Positions 26,263 to 35,057 of a stretch of DNA of 64,000 nucleotides are shown here, in pieces (positions within the stretch are counted from its first letter, which is position 1; every line of letters starts with the position of its first letter). This DNA comes from Gaiellasilicea sp963850995 (GTDB taxonomy: Bacteria; Actinomycetota; Thermoleophilia; Gaiellales; Gaiellaceae). Under the pieces are notes generated by a model. It saw nothing but the letters and a program-made list of their open reading frames with translations, was not told the DNA's origin and ran no database searches. The position numbers and the translations under genes are program-made. Location of the stretch: the NCBI GenBank assembly GCA_963850995.1, contig CAWKNQ010000019.1, forward strand, positions 109,636 to 173,635, in the 5' to 3' direction.

Positions 26263-26792
26263 CACCGGCGATCGTCCAGGATGCGGCCAGCGGCCGCGTG
26301 CTGATGCTCGCCTGGATGGATGCGGAGGCGCTGCGGCTGACGCGCGAGACCGGTGAAGCCTGGTTCTGGAGCCGCTCGCGCGAGCGGCTCTGGCGCAAGG
26401 GCGAGACGTCCGGCCACACCCTGGTCGTCGAGGAGTTGCGGGACGACTGCGACGGTGACGCGATCCTGCTGCGCGTCCGCCCGGCCGGCCCGACGTGCCA
26501 CACGGGCGCGAGCTCGTGCTTCGCCCCGTGGCTCTGGCGCCGGATCAAGGAGCGCGAGCTCGAGCGGCCGGCGGGCTCGTACGTCGTCTCGCTGCTCGAC
26601 CAGCCGATGCTGGCCGCGCGCAAGGTGGGAGAGGAGGGCTTGGAGGCCGCCCTCGCCGGAGCCGTCGAGCCGGACGAGCGCCTCGTCGAGGAGATCGCGG
26701 ATCTCCTCTTCCACAGCTACGTGCTGCTGGCGGCGAGGGGGCTGGAGCCCGAGCTGGTCGAGGCCGAGCTCGCGCGCCGCGCTGAAGGCTAA
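26244..26792 (+). CDS. hisIE: HisIE, bifunctional PRA-CH / PRA-PP enzyme
   Basis: The N-terminal HisI domain (phosphoribosyl-AMP cyclohydrolase) shows VLMLAWMD, TGEAWFWSRSRERLWRKGE with SGH, and the zinc-site DDCDGDAILLRV and GPTCHTGASSCF. The C-terminal HisE domain (phosphoribosyl-ATP pyrophosphatase) has KVGEEGLEAALAG and EEIADLLFH. Together they catalyse steps 2 and 3 of histidine synthesis. With this gene the window holds every biosynthetic step except a separate histidinol-phosphate phosphatase. The stop is 3 bp from the convergent NlpC/P60 gene. Confidence 0.92.
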   Translation: MARPDLTPAIVQDAASGRVLMLAWMDAEALRLTRETGEAWFWSRSRERLWRKGETSGHTLVVEELRDDCDGDAILLRVRPAGPTCHTGASSCFAPWLWRRIKERELERPAGSYVVSLLDQPMLAARKVGEEGLEAALAGAVEPDERLVEEIADLLFHSYVLLAARGLEPELVEAELARRAEG

Positions 26793-26795
26793 GAA

Positions 26796-27945
26796 CTAGA
26801 GACGCCTGGCGCCGACGTAGGTACTCGCGTACCAGGAGTCGGAGAGGCTCGAGATCTTGACGACGTCGCCTGTGTGCGGCGCGTGGATGAACTGGTCGCC
26901 GCCGACGTAGATGCCCGCGTGGCCGAGGCCGTTGAAGAAGACGAGGTCGCCGGCGCGCAAGCTGGTCTCTCGAGACCGGGCTGCCCATGCCGTACTGGGA
27001 GGCGGCGTGATGCGGCAGCGAGACGCCGATCTGGGAGTAGGCGTACATGATCAGGCCGGAGCAGTCGAAGCCGGACGGGCTCGCACCACCGTAGACGTAC
27101 GGCACGCCGAGGTACTGCATCGCGATCCCGACGACACCGCCGTGGACAGCAGGCGGAGCCGCGTATGCCTCGAGCGAGTCCTCGATCGGCGACGCCACGT
27201 CGAGCACGGGCGCCGCTTCCTCGGGCTGCGCAGCGCTCTCCGTCTGGCGCTGCAGGGACGCCGCGGCCAGCCGGGCGCGGGCCGCGGCTGCAGCTTGCTC
27301 CTGCCGCCGGCGCTCCGCGGCCTCGAGGCTCGCGATCTGATCCTTGATCGAGGAGAGGAGCCGCTGGCGCTCGGCCAGCTGGCCCTCGATCGAGCGGCGC
27401 TGCTCGGCCCTCTGGGCGACGACGTGCTGCTGCGCAGCCCTGGCGCGCTTCAGCCGGACCCCCCGCTCCACGACCTGCTTGCGGAAGCTCTTCACCTCAC
27501 TGAGCACGCGACTGTCCTGCGCAGACACGCGCTCGACCGCGTCGAGGCGGTTGAGCAGGTCGTCGATCGACTCGGCGGCCAGCACGACCTCGAGCGCGCC
27601 CTCCTCGTGCCCGCCGACGTAGAGCGCGACGAGCCGCTCGGCCAGGTGCGCCTGACCGTTCTTGAGGCTCTTCTTCGCGATCTGCAGGTGACGGGCGTTG
27701 GTCTCGAGCTCGCCCCTGATCTTGTCGAGCTTGACGTTCGCGAGGTTGTACGACTCGATTGCGTGCGACAGCTGCGAATCGATCTCCTGGATCTGGGCGA
27801 GCACGCTCGCGGCCTCGGCCCGCTTGGCGCCGATGCTCGGGTCTGCGGACGCGGAGTGCACGCAGGCCAAGGCTGCCGCCACGAGAGTCGCCGCGAGAAT
27901 TGTGAAAAACGCCGCCGTCTTTTGCCTGCTCGAGCTGCTCAACAC
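26796..27945 (-). CDS. Secreted NlpC/P60 peptidoglycan hydrolase, apparent frameshift
   Basis: A signal peptide (to about residue 34) is followed by a long coiled coil (about 36-245) and an NlpC/P60 domain that cleaves peptide stems. The catalytic Cys is in GFDCSGLIMYAY. After QYGMGSPVSRDQL the frame breaks: one extra base near 26959 must be skipped to read RAGDLVFFNGLGHAGIYVGG (catalytic His) and FIHAPHTG, ending at the stop 26796-26798. Without correction the protein loses its catalytic His. The coiled-coil plus NlpC/P60 layout resembles RipA-type cell-separation hydrolases. The 164 bp upstream, to the divergent 3D-domain gene, hold no gene; I saw no c-di-AMP riboswitch there. Confidence 0.82.
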
Positions 27946-28109
27946 GCCTTTCGCTCGAACACGCGTGGCGACCCGGTGGGGGCCAGGTCAGTCACAAGTC
28001 GCGCACCCTAGCAGCCTTTTCGGATGCCTGCAGCACCCAAATGAGCCAATAAAAGGAATAAGTCGAACCGACGCCCGGGCGCGCACAAGGTGCTACGGTC
28101 CGACGCCTC

Positions 28110-29171
28110 GTGGCGAGCTTTTCGACGAGGCATGCGGCGCGAGTCGCGGCTGCCATGATCGGTCTTCTGCTGGTTGCGCTCGTTCCCGTCGCTCTCGCGG
28201 CGGACGCGTCCGGGCTTCGCTCACAGACGGCTGCGCTGCGGTCCGACGGCCACTCACTAGAGGCCCGCGCGAAGGCTGCGACGCTCGAGCTCTACGCGCT
28301 CGAGGCGGAGCTCGGCCGCGCCCGGGCCGCGCTCGACACCCTCGCCTCCCAGCGATCGGCCGTGGCGCGGGAGCGCGCGCTCGCGCAAACGCAGCTTCGG
28401 ATCGCCCGGCGCGCGGTGCGCGGCACGGAGACCCAGCTGGCGAAGCTTGTCCGGGCCCTCTACGAGCAACCCGACCAGGGCGACCCGCTCGCGGTCCTGC
28501 TCGGCGCCGACTCGATCGACGAAGCGCTCGCGGGGCTCGACAGCATCACGCGCGCCGCGGACGAGAGCACGAGGATCGTCGAGCAGGCGCGCAAGGCCCG
28601 CAAGCAGCTCGCAGCCCTATCCGAGCGGCTCGCCGCGCGCGACGCGGAGCTGGGTCAGCTCGCGACCGCGGCCGAGACCCGCGCCGCCGAACTGTCGGCG
28701 ACGGCCACAGCCCGCAAATCCCTTCTCGCCGGGCTCCGCCGCCAGCAGAGCCTGAACGCCGACAGGGTCGCCGCGATCGAGGCCGACGCCCGACACGCCG
28801 GCCGACGGACCGCCTCGGTCGCGTCATCCGTGGCGCCGGTCGTCACGGCTGCCGTCGACGCGCCCGCAGACGTCGACGCCGGGCCGACCGTCGCGGACGA
28901 CGCGTCGGGGACTCGGACGCTCACCGTCAGCTCGACCGGCTACACGTTGCAGGGCCGGACGTCGACCGGGGTCCCCACCGCTCCGGGCGTCGTCGCCGTC
29001 GACCCGTCGGTGATCCCGCTCGGAACGAGGATCACAATCCCGGGCTACGGCTCGGCGATCGCGGCCGACACCGGCGGCTCGGTCCAGGGAAGCGTGATCG
29101 ACATCTGGTTCGCGACCGAGGAAGAGGCGCACGCCTGGGGCCGGCGGACGGTCACGATCACGCTCGGCTGA
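28110..29171 (+). CDS. Secreted coiled-coil protein with C-terminal 3D domain
   Basis: This 353-residue exported protein has a signal peptide to about residue 31, a coiled coil (about 35-220) like that of the divergent NlpC/P60 protein, a Ser/Ala/Val/Asp-rich linker, and a 3D domain (about 270-353). The three aspartates naming that domain are in VAVDPSVIPLG, IAADTGG and VIDIW. 3D domains occur in lytic transglycosylase-like wall enzymes and in resuscitation/stationary-phase proteins. The GTG start follows a TACGGT box by 14 nt. The matching coiled-coil N-termini suggest both proteins dock on the same partner. Confidence 0.85.
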   Translation: MASFSTRHAARVAAAMIGLLLVALVPVALAADASGLRSQTAALRSDGHSLEARAKAATLELYALEAELGRARAALDTLASQRSAVARERALAQTQLRIARRAVRGTETQLAKLVRALYEQPDQGDPLAVLLGADSIDEALAGLDSITRAADESTRIVEQARKARKQLAALSERLAARDAELGQLATAAETRAAELSATATARKSLLAGLRRQQSLNADRVAAIEADARHAGRRTASVASSVAPVVTAAVDAPADVDAGPTVADDASGTRTLTVSSTGYTLQGRTSTGVPTAPGVVAVDPSVIPLGTRITIPGYGSAIAADTGGSVQGSVIDIWFATEEEAHAWGRRTVTITLG

Positions 29172-29231
29172 AATCGGTACGAATACTCGAGTAAACTGCG
29201 CGCCCTGCCACAGCCGAGGAGGCAGCAGCGC

Positions 29232-29912
29232 TTGACCGAGATCGCACCGTCCGGGCGTACCGAGGAGCACGGCCTCCGCGTGCTGATCGTCGACGACCAC
29301 GACCTCTTCCGCACCGGCCTGAGGAACCTGCTCGAGGAACAGGGCGTGCAGGTCGTTGCGGAGGCGGCGAGCGGCTCGGAGGCGCTTCGCCACGTTCGCG
29401 AGTCAGCTCCTGACGTCGTCGTCATGGACCTGAACATGCCGGGGATGTCAGGCGTCGAGGCGACGCGTCACATCAGCCGTGATGCGCCGCTCACACGCGT
29501 GGTCGTGCTCACGATCTCCGAGCAGGAGCAGGACGTGATGGACGCGATCCTCGCCGGTGCCTGCGGCTACCTGCTCAAGGACGCGTCGATCCAGGACCTG
29601 ATGAAGGGTCTCGAGTCGGCCGCCGTCGGCGAGTCGCTGATCTCCCCCCACATCGCCGCGAAGGTGCTGCAGCACGTGCGCGCCACGACCATCGCCCCCG
29701 AGGCAGCCGAGACGATCCGGGCCGAGCTCTCGGAGCGGGAGATCCAGGTGCTGAAGCTGATCGCGAACGGCAAGGACAACGCGATGATCGCCGGCGAGCT
29801 CCACATCAGCCCGAAGACGGTCAAGAACCACATCTCGAACATCCTGATGAAGCTGCAGATCGAGAACCGGATCCAGGCTGCCGTTTACGCGGTTCGTTCG
29901 GGAATCGTCTAG
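29232..29912 (+). CDS. NarL/FixJ-type response regulator
   Basis: The receiver domain begins VLIVDDHDLFRTGLR; the phosphoacceptor Asp is in VVVMDLNMPGMSG and the switch Thr/Lys in VLTISEQ and GYLLKDAS. A LuxR-type helix-turn-helix (LSEREIQVLKLIANGKDN, ISPKTVKNHISNIL) follows. The TTG start has GAGGAGG about 10 nt upstream. No histidine kinase is adjacent, so the partner is unknown. Position among cell-wall genes hints at envelope control, but that is only context. Confidence 0.92.
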   Translation: MTEIAPSGRTEEHGLRVLIVDDHDLFRTGLRNLLEEQGVQVVAEAASGSEALRHVRESAPDVVVMDLNMPGMSGVEATRHISRDAPLTRVVVLTISEQEQDVMDAILAGACGYLLKDASIQDLMKGLESAAVGESLISPHIAAKVLQHVRATTIAPEAAETIRAELSEREIQVLKLIANGKDNAMIAGELHISPKTVKNHISNILMKLQIENRIQAAVYAVRSGIV

Positions 29913-29939
29913 CCCGCGCCCCTGGCCGGCGGGCTCCCA

Positions 29940-30043
29940 CCGGGCAGAGCCCGGCTCCGCCCGCCTCGGGTCGCTCGCGGCGCTCCAGCCGACGGCCCGT
30001 ATCTCCATACTGTTCCGTCGGCCTACGCACCGCGAGCGACCCG
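29940..30043. terminator. Tandem hairpins between convergent genes
   Basis: The gap 29913-30081 holds no gene. CCGGGC-AGA-GCCCGG (29940-29954) is a compact hairpin. Then 29967-29980 pairs perfectly with 30030-30043 (14 bp, CGGGTCGCTCGCGG), a symmetric 7x7 internal loop follows, then GCCGACGG/CCGTCGGC (29988-29995 with 30015-30022) and a small GTAT/ATAC tip. Serving as a bidirectional terminator is plausible; there is no T-run. Confidence 0.5.
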
Positions 30044-30081
30044 CCAGGAACGCGGGCCACGCAGCTTCGACTCAGATGACC

Positions 30082-30390
30082 TCAGAGAGCCTGACTACGC
30101 AGCGAGGAGAGAAGGGCGCGGAGCCCCGCGAGCTCCTGGTCGAGCCGCGCCAAGCGCCCGGTCAGCTCGTCGATCCGCTCCTCGCGGACGCGCCGGCTGC
30201 CGGACCGGTCGCGCAGGACGGCCCGCAGGCGTTCCTCGGTCCGGAGCTGGTCGCCCTCGAGCGCGAGCGCGTGGGCGTAGCCGCTCGTGAGGGTGTCCTC
30301 GACGACCGCACGCGACGGCCGCTTCGCGTCTGCGGGCAGGTCGAGAAGCGACCGGATCTCGGTCAGCACTCCGGAGAGGCTTTCATCCAC
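30082..30390 (-). CDS. Small coiled-coil protein, unknown function (102 aa)
   Basis: The frame starts at a GTG reading MDESLSGVLTEIRSLLDLPA and ends in a strong heptad pattern (RREERIDELTGRLARLDQEL type) typical of a two-stranded coiled coil. There is no signal peptide or known domain. It is divergent from dacB, and its start lies about 60-90 bp from it. The coding call rests on the hydrophobic heptads and on the absence of a better frame in this stretch. Confidence 0.55.
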   Translation of the reverse strand: MDESLSGVLTEIRSLLDLPADAKRPSRAVVEDTLTSGYAHALALEGDQLRTEERLRAVLRDRSGSRRVREERIDELTGRLARLDQELAGLRALLSSLRSQAL

Positions 30391-30480
30391 GGCGACTCGA
30401 TTTTCCGCGGCCCTCGATCCGGCCACAAGGGCCTCCAGGCCTATCTTCCGCTGCGACTCGGCCCATGCGTCGCCGCCGTC

Positions 30481-31660
30481 GTGCTCGCCCTGGTCAGCTT
30501 CGCCGCGCCGGCCGGCGCCGCCGAGGGCACGCTGGCCGCACGGCTCGAGCGCGCGTTGCGCGTGCCCAACGTCGATCCGGCCCGGACGGCGGCGCTCGCC
30601 GTCGACCTCAAGACCGGCGCGGTCGTCTACGCGCGCAACGCCGAGCTCGCTCTCGTTCCGGCGTCCAATCAGAAGCTGCCCGTCGCATACTCGACGCTGG
30701 CGCTGCTCGGACCGGGCTACCGCTTCCACACCGAGGTCGTCGGCACCGGCACGCTCGTCGGCGACGTCTGGCACGGCGATCTCTGGCTGCGAGGCTACGG
30801 AGACCCGACGCTGGAGCCGGAGGATCTCGCCGCACTCGCCGCCGACGTCGCCGCCTGGGGGATCCGGCGGGTCGACGGCGCGGTGATCGCCGACGAGTCG
30901 TGGTTCGACGCACGTAGGACGGCGCCCGGCTGGAGAGCCGGGTTCTACATCAACGAGTCGCCGCCGCTCTCGGCGCTCGTGGTCGACCGCGGCTGGTATC
31001 GCGGCCAGACCTCGGACAACCCGGCCCTCGCAGCCGGCTCGCTGCTTCGACAGGCGCTGGAACGGGCAGGCAGTGCGTGTCGCCGGCCGTACCCACACCG
31101 GCACGCTCACGACGACCGGGCTCCCACTCGCGCGCGACGTCTCCGAGCCGCTCGCGGAGATCGTGCGCTTCATGGGGCGCGAGAGCGACAACTTCACGGC
31201 CGAGATGCTCGTGAAGCAGCTCGGCGCGGTCCAGGCCGGGCGAGGGTCGACTGCGGCCGGGGCCGCCGTGATGCGCAATGAGCTCGCGGCCGCCGAGATC
31301 CCTCTTGCCGGTGTGCGCTTCGCGGACGGCTCGGGCCTCTCGCGGCTCGACCGCCTCACGGCGACCGCGGTCGTGAGGCTGCTGGAGGCTGGACTGGCGT
31401 CCAATGGGCTCCGCCACGCATTTCTCGACTCGCTCGCCGTCGCCGGCGTCGACGGAACGCTCGAGCACAGGCTGCAGCGGCGGCCTGCACGCGGCCAGGT
31501 GATCGCGAAGACCGGCACGACGCGCCTGGCTTCGGCGTTGTCGGGCTTCGTTCGTGACCGCTACGTCTTCGCGGTCCTGCAGAACGGGAGCCCGGTCTCG
31601 ACCCACTGGGCGCGCGTCGCGCAGGACCGGTTCGCGACCGCGCTGGCCGGCGCAGGATGA
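30481..31660 (+). CDS. dacB: DacB/PBP4 D-Ala-D-Ala carboxypeptidase, apparent frameshift
   Basis: This is a class C-type penicillin-binding protein with the three active-site motifs: ASNQKLP (Ser-x-x-Lys), ESDNF (Ser-x-Asn) and AKTGTT (Lys-Thr-Gly). Such enzymes trim or cut peptide cross-links outside the membrane. The frame breaks at 31072: removing one A joins LERAG to VRVAGRTHTG. As it stands, motifs 2 and 3 are lost. The start is uncertain: GTG 30481 is the first standard start, but it leaves a short signal peptide; a CTG at 30451 gives a better one (RLGPCVAAVVLALVSFAAPA). Confidence 0.8.
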
Positions 31661-31664
31661 GCGG

Positions 31665-33665
31665 CTACCGGCGCGCCAGCAGCTGCTTCAGGTCGTCCTC
31701 GCCGAGGACGGGCACGCCCGCCTTCTGCGCCTTCGCCGCCTTCGAGCCGGGGCTCTCGCCGACAAAGACGCCGGTCGTCTTCTTCGAGACGTTGTCAGAG
31801 ACCTTCGCCCCGAGCGCCTCGAGGGCGGTCTTCGCTTCCTCGCGCGTCAACGACTCGAGCGTGCCGGTGATCACGTACTGCGCCCCCGTCAGCGGGCCCT
31901 CGACCGGCTTCTCCTCTTCACCCACCTCGAGGCGGAGGCCGAGCTCGCGGAGCTCTGCGACGAGCGTCCGGTTCTGCTCGTCCGAGAACCACTCTGCGAT
32001 CGCCTCGGCACGGTCGGGGCCGATCCCCTCGACCTCCTGGATCTCCTCCTGGCTCGCGTCGAGCAGCTCGTCGACCGTGCCGAAGTGGCGGGCGAGGTTG
32101 CGCGCGGTCACCCAGCCGACGTCCGGGATGTTCAGCCCGAAGAGGACACGTGAGAACGGCTGCTGCTTCGAGAGCTCGATTGCGGCGACCGCGTTCCGTG
32201 CCGAGATCTCCGCGTACCCGTCGAGCTCGGCCAGCTGCTCCGCCGTGAGCCGGTAGAGGTCGGGCATCGAGCGCAGCATGCCCTCGTCCCAGAGCCTCCG
32301 GACGAACTGCTCGCCCACGCCCTCGATGTCCATTGCGGCGGTCACCCAGTTGATCAGGGTCTCGAGGCCGCGTGAGGGACAGGCTCGGTTGGGGCAGCGG
32401 TGCATGACCTCGCCCTCGGGCCTGACGATCTCGGCGTCGCAAAGCGGGCAGCGCTTGGGCATCCGGAACGGTTTCGTGCCCTTGGCGTGTCGCCCGGCCG
32501 GCCCGACGATCTGCGGGATCACGTCGCCGGCGCGCTGCACGATCACGAGGTCGCCCTCGCGGATGTCCTTGCGGTTGATGTCCTCCTCGTTGTGGAGCGT
32601 TGCGCGTGAGATCGTGACGCCGCCGACGTTGACCGGCTCGAGCACAGCCCACGGGTTGAGCGCCCCCGTTCGCCCGACACGGATCAGGATCTGCTCCAGC
32701 TTCGTCTGGGCCGTCAGCGGTGCCCACTTGTACGCGCGCGCCCAGCGGGGGCGCTCGTGCAGGGCTCCGAGCCTCGACTGCTGGTCGAACGAATCGACCT
32801 TGACGACGATCCCGTCGATCTCGTAGTCGAGCTCCGCGCGCCGGCGCTCCCACTCCGCGCAGGCTTTCGCGACCTCTTCGATCGACTCGAGCCGCTGTGC
32901 GAACGGGTTCGTCCGAAACCCGCGCTCGCGCAACCACGAGAGCGTCTCGAAATGCGTGTCCGGTGCGACGCCCTCGCGGTATCCGGTTCCGTACACCCAG
33001 ACCGCGAGCGGACGGGCCGCCGTGATCCGCGAGTCGAGCTGGCGCAGCGAGCCGGCGGCCGCGTTGCGCGGGTTCGGCGCCGGCGCTTTCCCGGCCGCGA
33101 CCTGCTGCTCGTTGAAGCGCCGGAAGCCCGAGAGGGGAAAGTAGACCTCTCCGCGCACCTCCATCACCTTCGGCGCCGTGCCTTTGAGGCTCAGCGGAAT
33201 CGACCGGATCGTGCGCAGGTTGACGGTGACGTCCTCCCCGCGCTGACCGTCGCCGCGAGTCGTCCCTCGGACGAGGCGGCCGTTCTCGTACACGAGCGAG
33301 ATCGCCGAGCCGTCGATCTTCGGCTCGATCACGTAGGCGACGGGCTCATCGGAGTCGAGCCGCTTTCGCACGTCGTCGGCCCACTTGAGCAGCCCTTCGT
33401 CCGTCGTCACCTTCTCGAGCGAGCCCATCGGCGCGAGGTGCTCGACCTTCGTGAACTTGTCCGACGGCGGCCCGCCCACCCGCCGCGTCGGCGAGTCGTC
33501 GGTCGCGAGCTCGGGATGGTCCTCCTCCAGCTGCTTCAGCTCGTCGAAGAGCCGGTCGTACTCGGCGTCGGGGACCTCGGGGTCGTCGAGGACGTGATAG
33601 CGGTAGTTGTGGTGGTGCAGGAGCTCGCGCAACTCGGCGGCGCGCGAGCTCTTAGAGGGCGGCAA
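31665..33665 (-). CDS. ligA: NAD-dependent DNA ligase
   Basis: LigA seals nicks during replication and repair using NAD. The 666-residue protein has the Ia domain (YRYHVLDDPEVPDAEYDRL), the adenylated lysine in EPKIDGSAIS (slightly off the usual L-K-x-D-G-L-A), the OB fold, a zinc finger (CPLCDAEI and CPNRACPS), four helix-hairpin-helix motifs and a C-terminal BRCT domain (GAQYVITGTLESLTREEAK). The start overlaps the 3' end of the HAD gene by 14 bp, so the two are co-transcribed. Confidence 0.95.
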   Translation of the reverse strand: MPPSKSSRAAELRELLHHHNYRYHVLDDPEVPDAEYDRLFDELKQLEEDHPELATDDSPTRRVGGPPSDKFTKVEHLAPMGSLEKVTTDEGLLKWADDVRKRLDSDEPVAYVIEPKIDGSAISLVYENGRLVRGTTRGDGQRGEDVTVNLRTIRSIPLSLKGTAPKVMEVRGEVYFPLSGFRRFNEQQVAAGKAPAPNPRNAAAGSLRQLDSRITAARPLAVWVYGTGYREGVAPDTHFETLSWLRERGFRTNPFAQRLESIEEVAKACAEWERRRAELDYEIDGIVVKVDSFDQQSRLGALHERPRWARAYKWAPLTAQTKLEQILIRVGRTGALNPWAVLEPVNVGGVTISRATLHNEEDINRKDIREGDLVIVQRAGDVIPQIVGPAGRHAKGTKPFRMPKRCPLCDAEIVRPEGEVMHRCPNRACPSRGLETLINWVTAAMDIEGVGEQFVRRLWDEGMLRSMPDLYRLTAEQLAELDGYAEISARNAVAAIELSKQQPFSRVLFGLNIPDVGWVTARNLARHFGTVDELLDASQEEIQEVEGIGPDRAEAIAEWFSDEQNRTLVAELRELGLRLEVGEEEKPVEGPLTGAQYVITGTLESLTREEAKTALEALGAKVSDNVSKKTTGVFVGESPGSKAAKAQKAGVPVLGEDDLKQLLARR

Positions 33666-34287
33666 GGAGCTCCTCCGCCGTGTCGACGACCGTGTCCGGC
33701 TCCTCCGCCTCGAGCCGCTCCCGTGGGTGGATGCCGCCCCAGGTGACCGCGACCGAGTGCATGCCGGCGGCCTTGGCTGCCCGGACGTCGAACGGCGAGT
33801 CGCCGACGTAGACGGCGTCGTCGCGCTCGGCGCCGAGCAGGTCGAGCGCGTGCTCGAGCGGCGCGGGGTCCGGCTTGTGCCGCTCAGTGTCGTCCGAGCC
33901 GACGACGACGTCGAAGAACCGCTCGAGCGGCAGGTACGAGAACGCGAGCCGCACCGTCTCGTGCCGCTTCGCGGTGACGACGCCGAGACGCCGTCCCTCC
34001 TCCTTCAGCGTCGTCAGCACGTCGCTCATGCCCGCGCATTCCGCGAGCTCGGAGTGAAGCGGCTCGTTGTGCTCCCGGTAGCAGGCGACGAGCTCGTCGA
34101 CGCGCGCCGGGTCGATCAGCCGCATCTGCTCGAGGAGGCCGGAGCCGCCGACTGCCCTGCCGAGCTCCTCGTCCGGGATCTCCCGCCCGAGCACGGTCTT
34201 CGTCGCGTGGCGCATCGACGCGATGATGATCGCGCCGGAATCGATCACGGTGCCGTCGAAATCGAAGAGGACGACCGGGAAGCGCAT
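33652..34287 (-). CDS. HAD-superfamily phosphatase (PpaX/Gph-like)
   Basis: This 211-residue HAD-IA hydrolase has the nucleophile motif LFDFDGTVIDS, motif II VVTAKR, motif III HKPDPAPL and motif IV YVGDSPFDVRAA. It resembles phosphoglycolate phosphatase and pyrophosphatase PpaX; the exact substrate is not readable. I chose the ATG at 34287, which starts at the first strand; longer upstream readings lack similarity. It sits between truA and ligA on the same strand. Confidence 0.85.
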   Translation of the reverse strand: MRFPVVLFDFDGTVIDSGAIIIASMRHATKTVLGREIPDEELGRAVGGSGLLEQMRLIDPARVDELVACYREHNEPLHSELAECAGMSDVLTTLKEEGRRLGVVTAKRHETVRLAFSYLPLERFFDVVVGSDDTERHKPDPAPLEHALDLLGAERDDAVYVGDSPFDVRAAKAAGMHSVAVTWGGIHPRERLEAEEPDTVVDTAEELLAAL

Positions 34288-34322
34288 CGGCTCGATGCTA
34301 GCTTGCGCCCCGTGCACCAGAT

Positions 34323-35036
34323 CTAGTACTCCACGCCCTCGAGATAGAGGCCCCACGGCGGTGCGGTCGCGCCGGCCTCGCTGCGGGGGCGTCCCTCGAG
34401 CAGAGGCGCGAGGTCACGCCCCTCGAGCATCGTCCCGACGAGCGTCCGCACCATGTGCCGGAGGAAGCTGTCGGCGGCGATCGTGAAGCAGAGCTCGTCA
34501 CCGTCCTCCTCCCAGGCGGCCGCCAGCACGTTGCGGACGAAGACCTCGTGTTCCGTCTCGGTCGGCGTGAACGCGGTGAAGTCGTGCTCGCCCGGCAGGA
34601 GCTCGGCGGCGGCCCGGAGCGCGCCCAGGTCGAGCGGACGCGGCCACCAGAGCGCGCGGCGTTCAGCGAACGGCGAGCGAGCCCGCCGCCGCAGGATCCG
34701 GTAGCGGTATGCGCGTGAGCGGGCCGAGAAGCGGGCGTGGAAGCCATCGGGCGCCCGCTCTGCCGCCACCACCGCGACGTCGCCCGGCAGGACCGCGTTC
34801 AGCGCATCCGCCACGCGCTCCGGCGGCGGCCCTCCGTCCGCCTGGAAGCTCGCGACCTGCCCGGTCGCGTGCACGCCCGCGTCGGTGCGACCCGCCACGA
34901 CGAGCCCTGTCCAGCCGGTGAACACCCCGTCGAGCGCCTCGCTGAGCGTCCCCTCGACCGTCCGCTCGGCGGGCTGGCGCGCCCAGCCGCGGAAGCCCGT
35001 GCCGTCGTACTCGAGCGTGAGCTTGAGCAGTGGCAT
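34323..35036 (-). CDS. truA: TruA, tRNA pseudouridine(38-40) synthase
   Basis: TruA isomerises uridines 38-40 in the anticodon arm. The catalytic Asp is in VVAGRTDAGVHATGQV; other conserved segments are LEYDGTGFRGWARQ, FSARSRAYRYRIL and DSFLRHMVRTLVGTML. Length (237 aa) is normal. truA is often right behind rplQ; here a plus-strand group of about 3 kb intervenes. The ATG is 6 nt after a TAGACT box that interlocks with the P450 promoter. Confidence 0.94.
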   Translation of the reverse strand: MPLLKLTLEYDGTGFRGWARQPAERTVEGTLSEALDGVFTGWTGLVVAGRTDAGVHATGQVASFQADGGPPPERVADALNAVLPGDVAVVAAERAPDGFHARFSARSRAYRYRILRRRARSPFAERRALWWPRPLDLGALRAAAELLPGEHDFTAFTPTETEHEVFVRNVLAAAWEEDGDELCFTIAADSFLRHMVRTLVGTMLEGRDLAPLLEGRPRSEAGATAPPWGLYLEGVEY

Positions 35037-35042
35037 CGGCCG

Positions 35043-35052
35043 AGTCTAAGGT
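35043..35052. promoter_or_regulatory. Interlocked divergent -10 boxes, truA / P450
   Basis: AGTCTAAGGT holds a minus-strand TAGACT, 6 nt before the truA ATG, and a plus-strand TAAGGT, 5 nt before the P450 ATG. They share the TA step, and only 21 bp separate the two start codons. Confidence 0.55.
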
Positions 35053-35057
35053 GAGCC

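Noticed and set aside
27946..28109. Possible c-di-AMP riboswitch upstream of the NlpC/P60 and 3D genes
   Set aside because: Such wall genes are often controlled by this riboswitch, but none of its conserved sequence blocks could be found on either strand.
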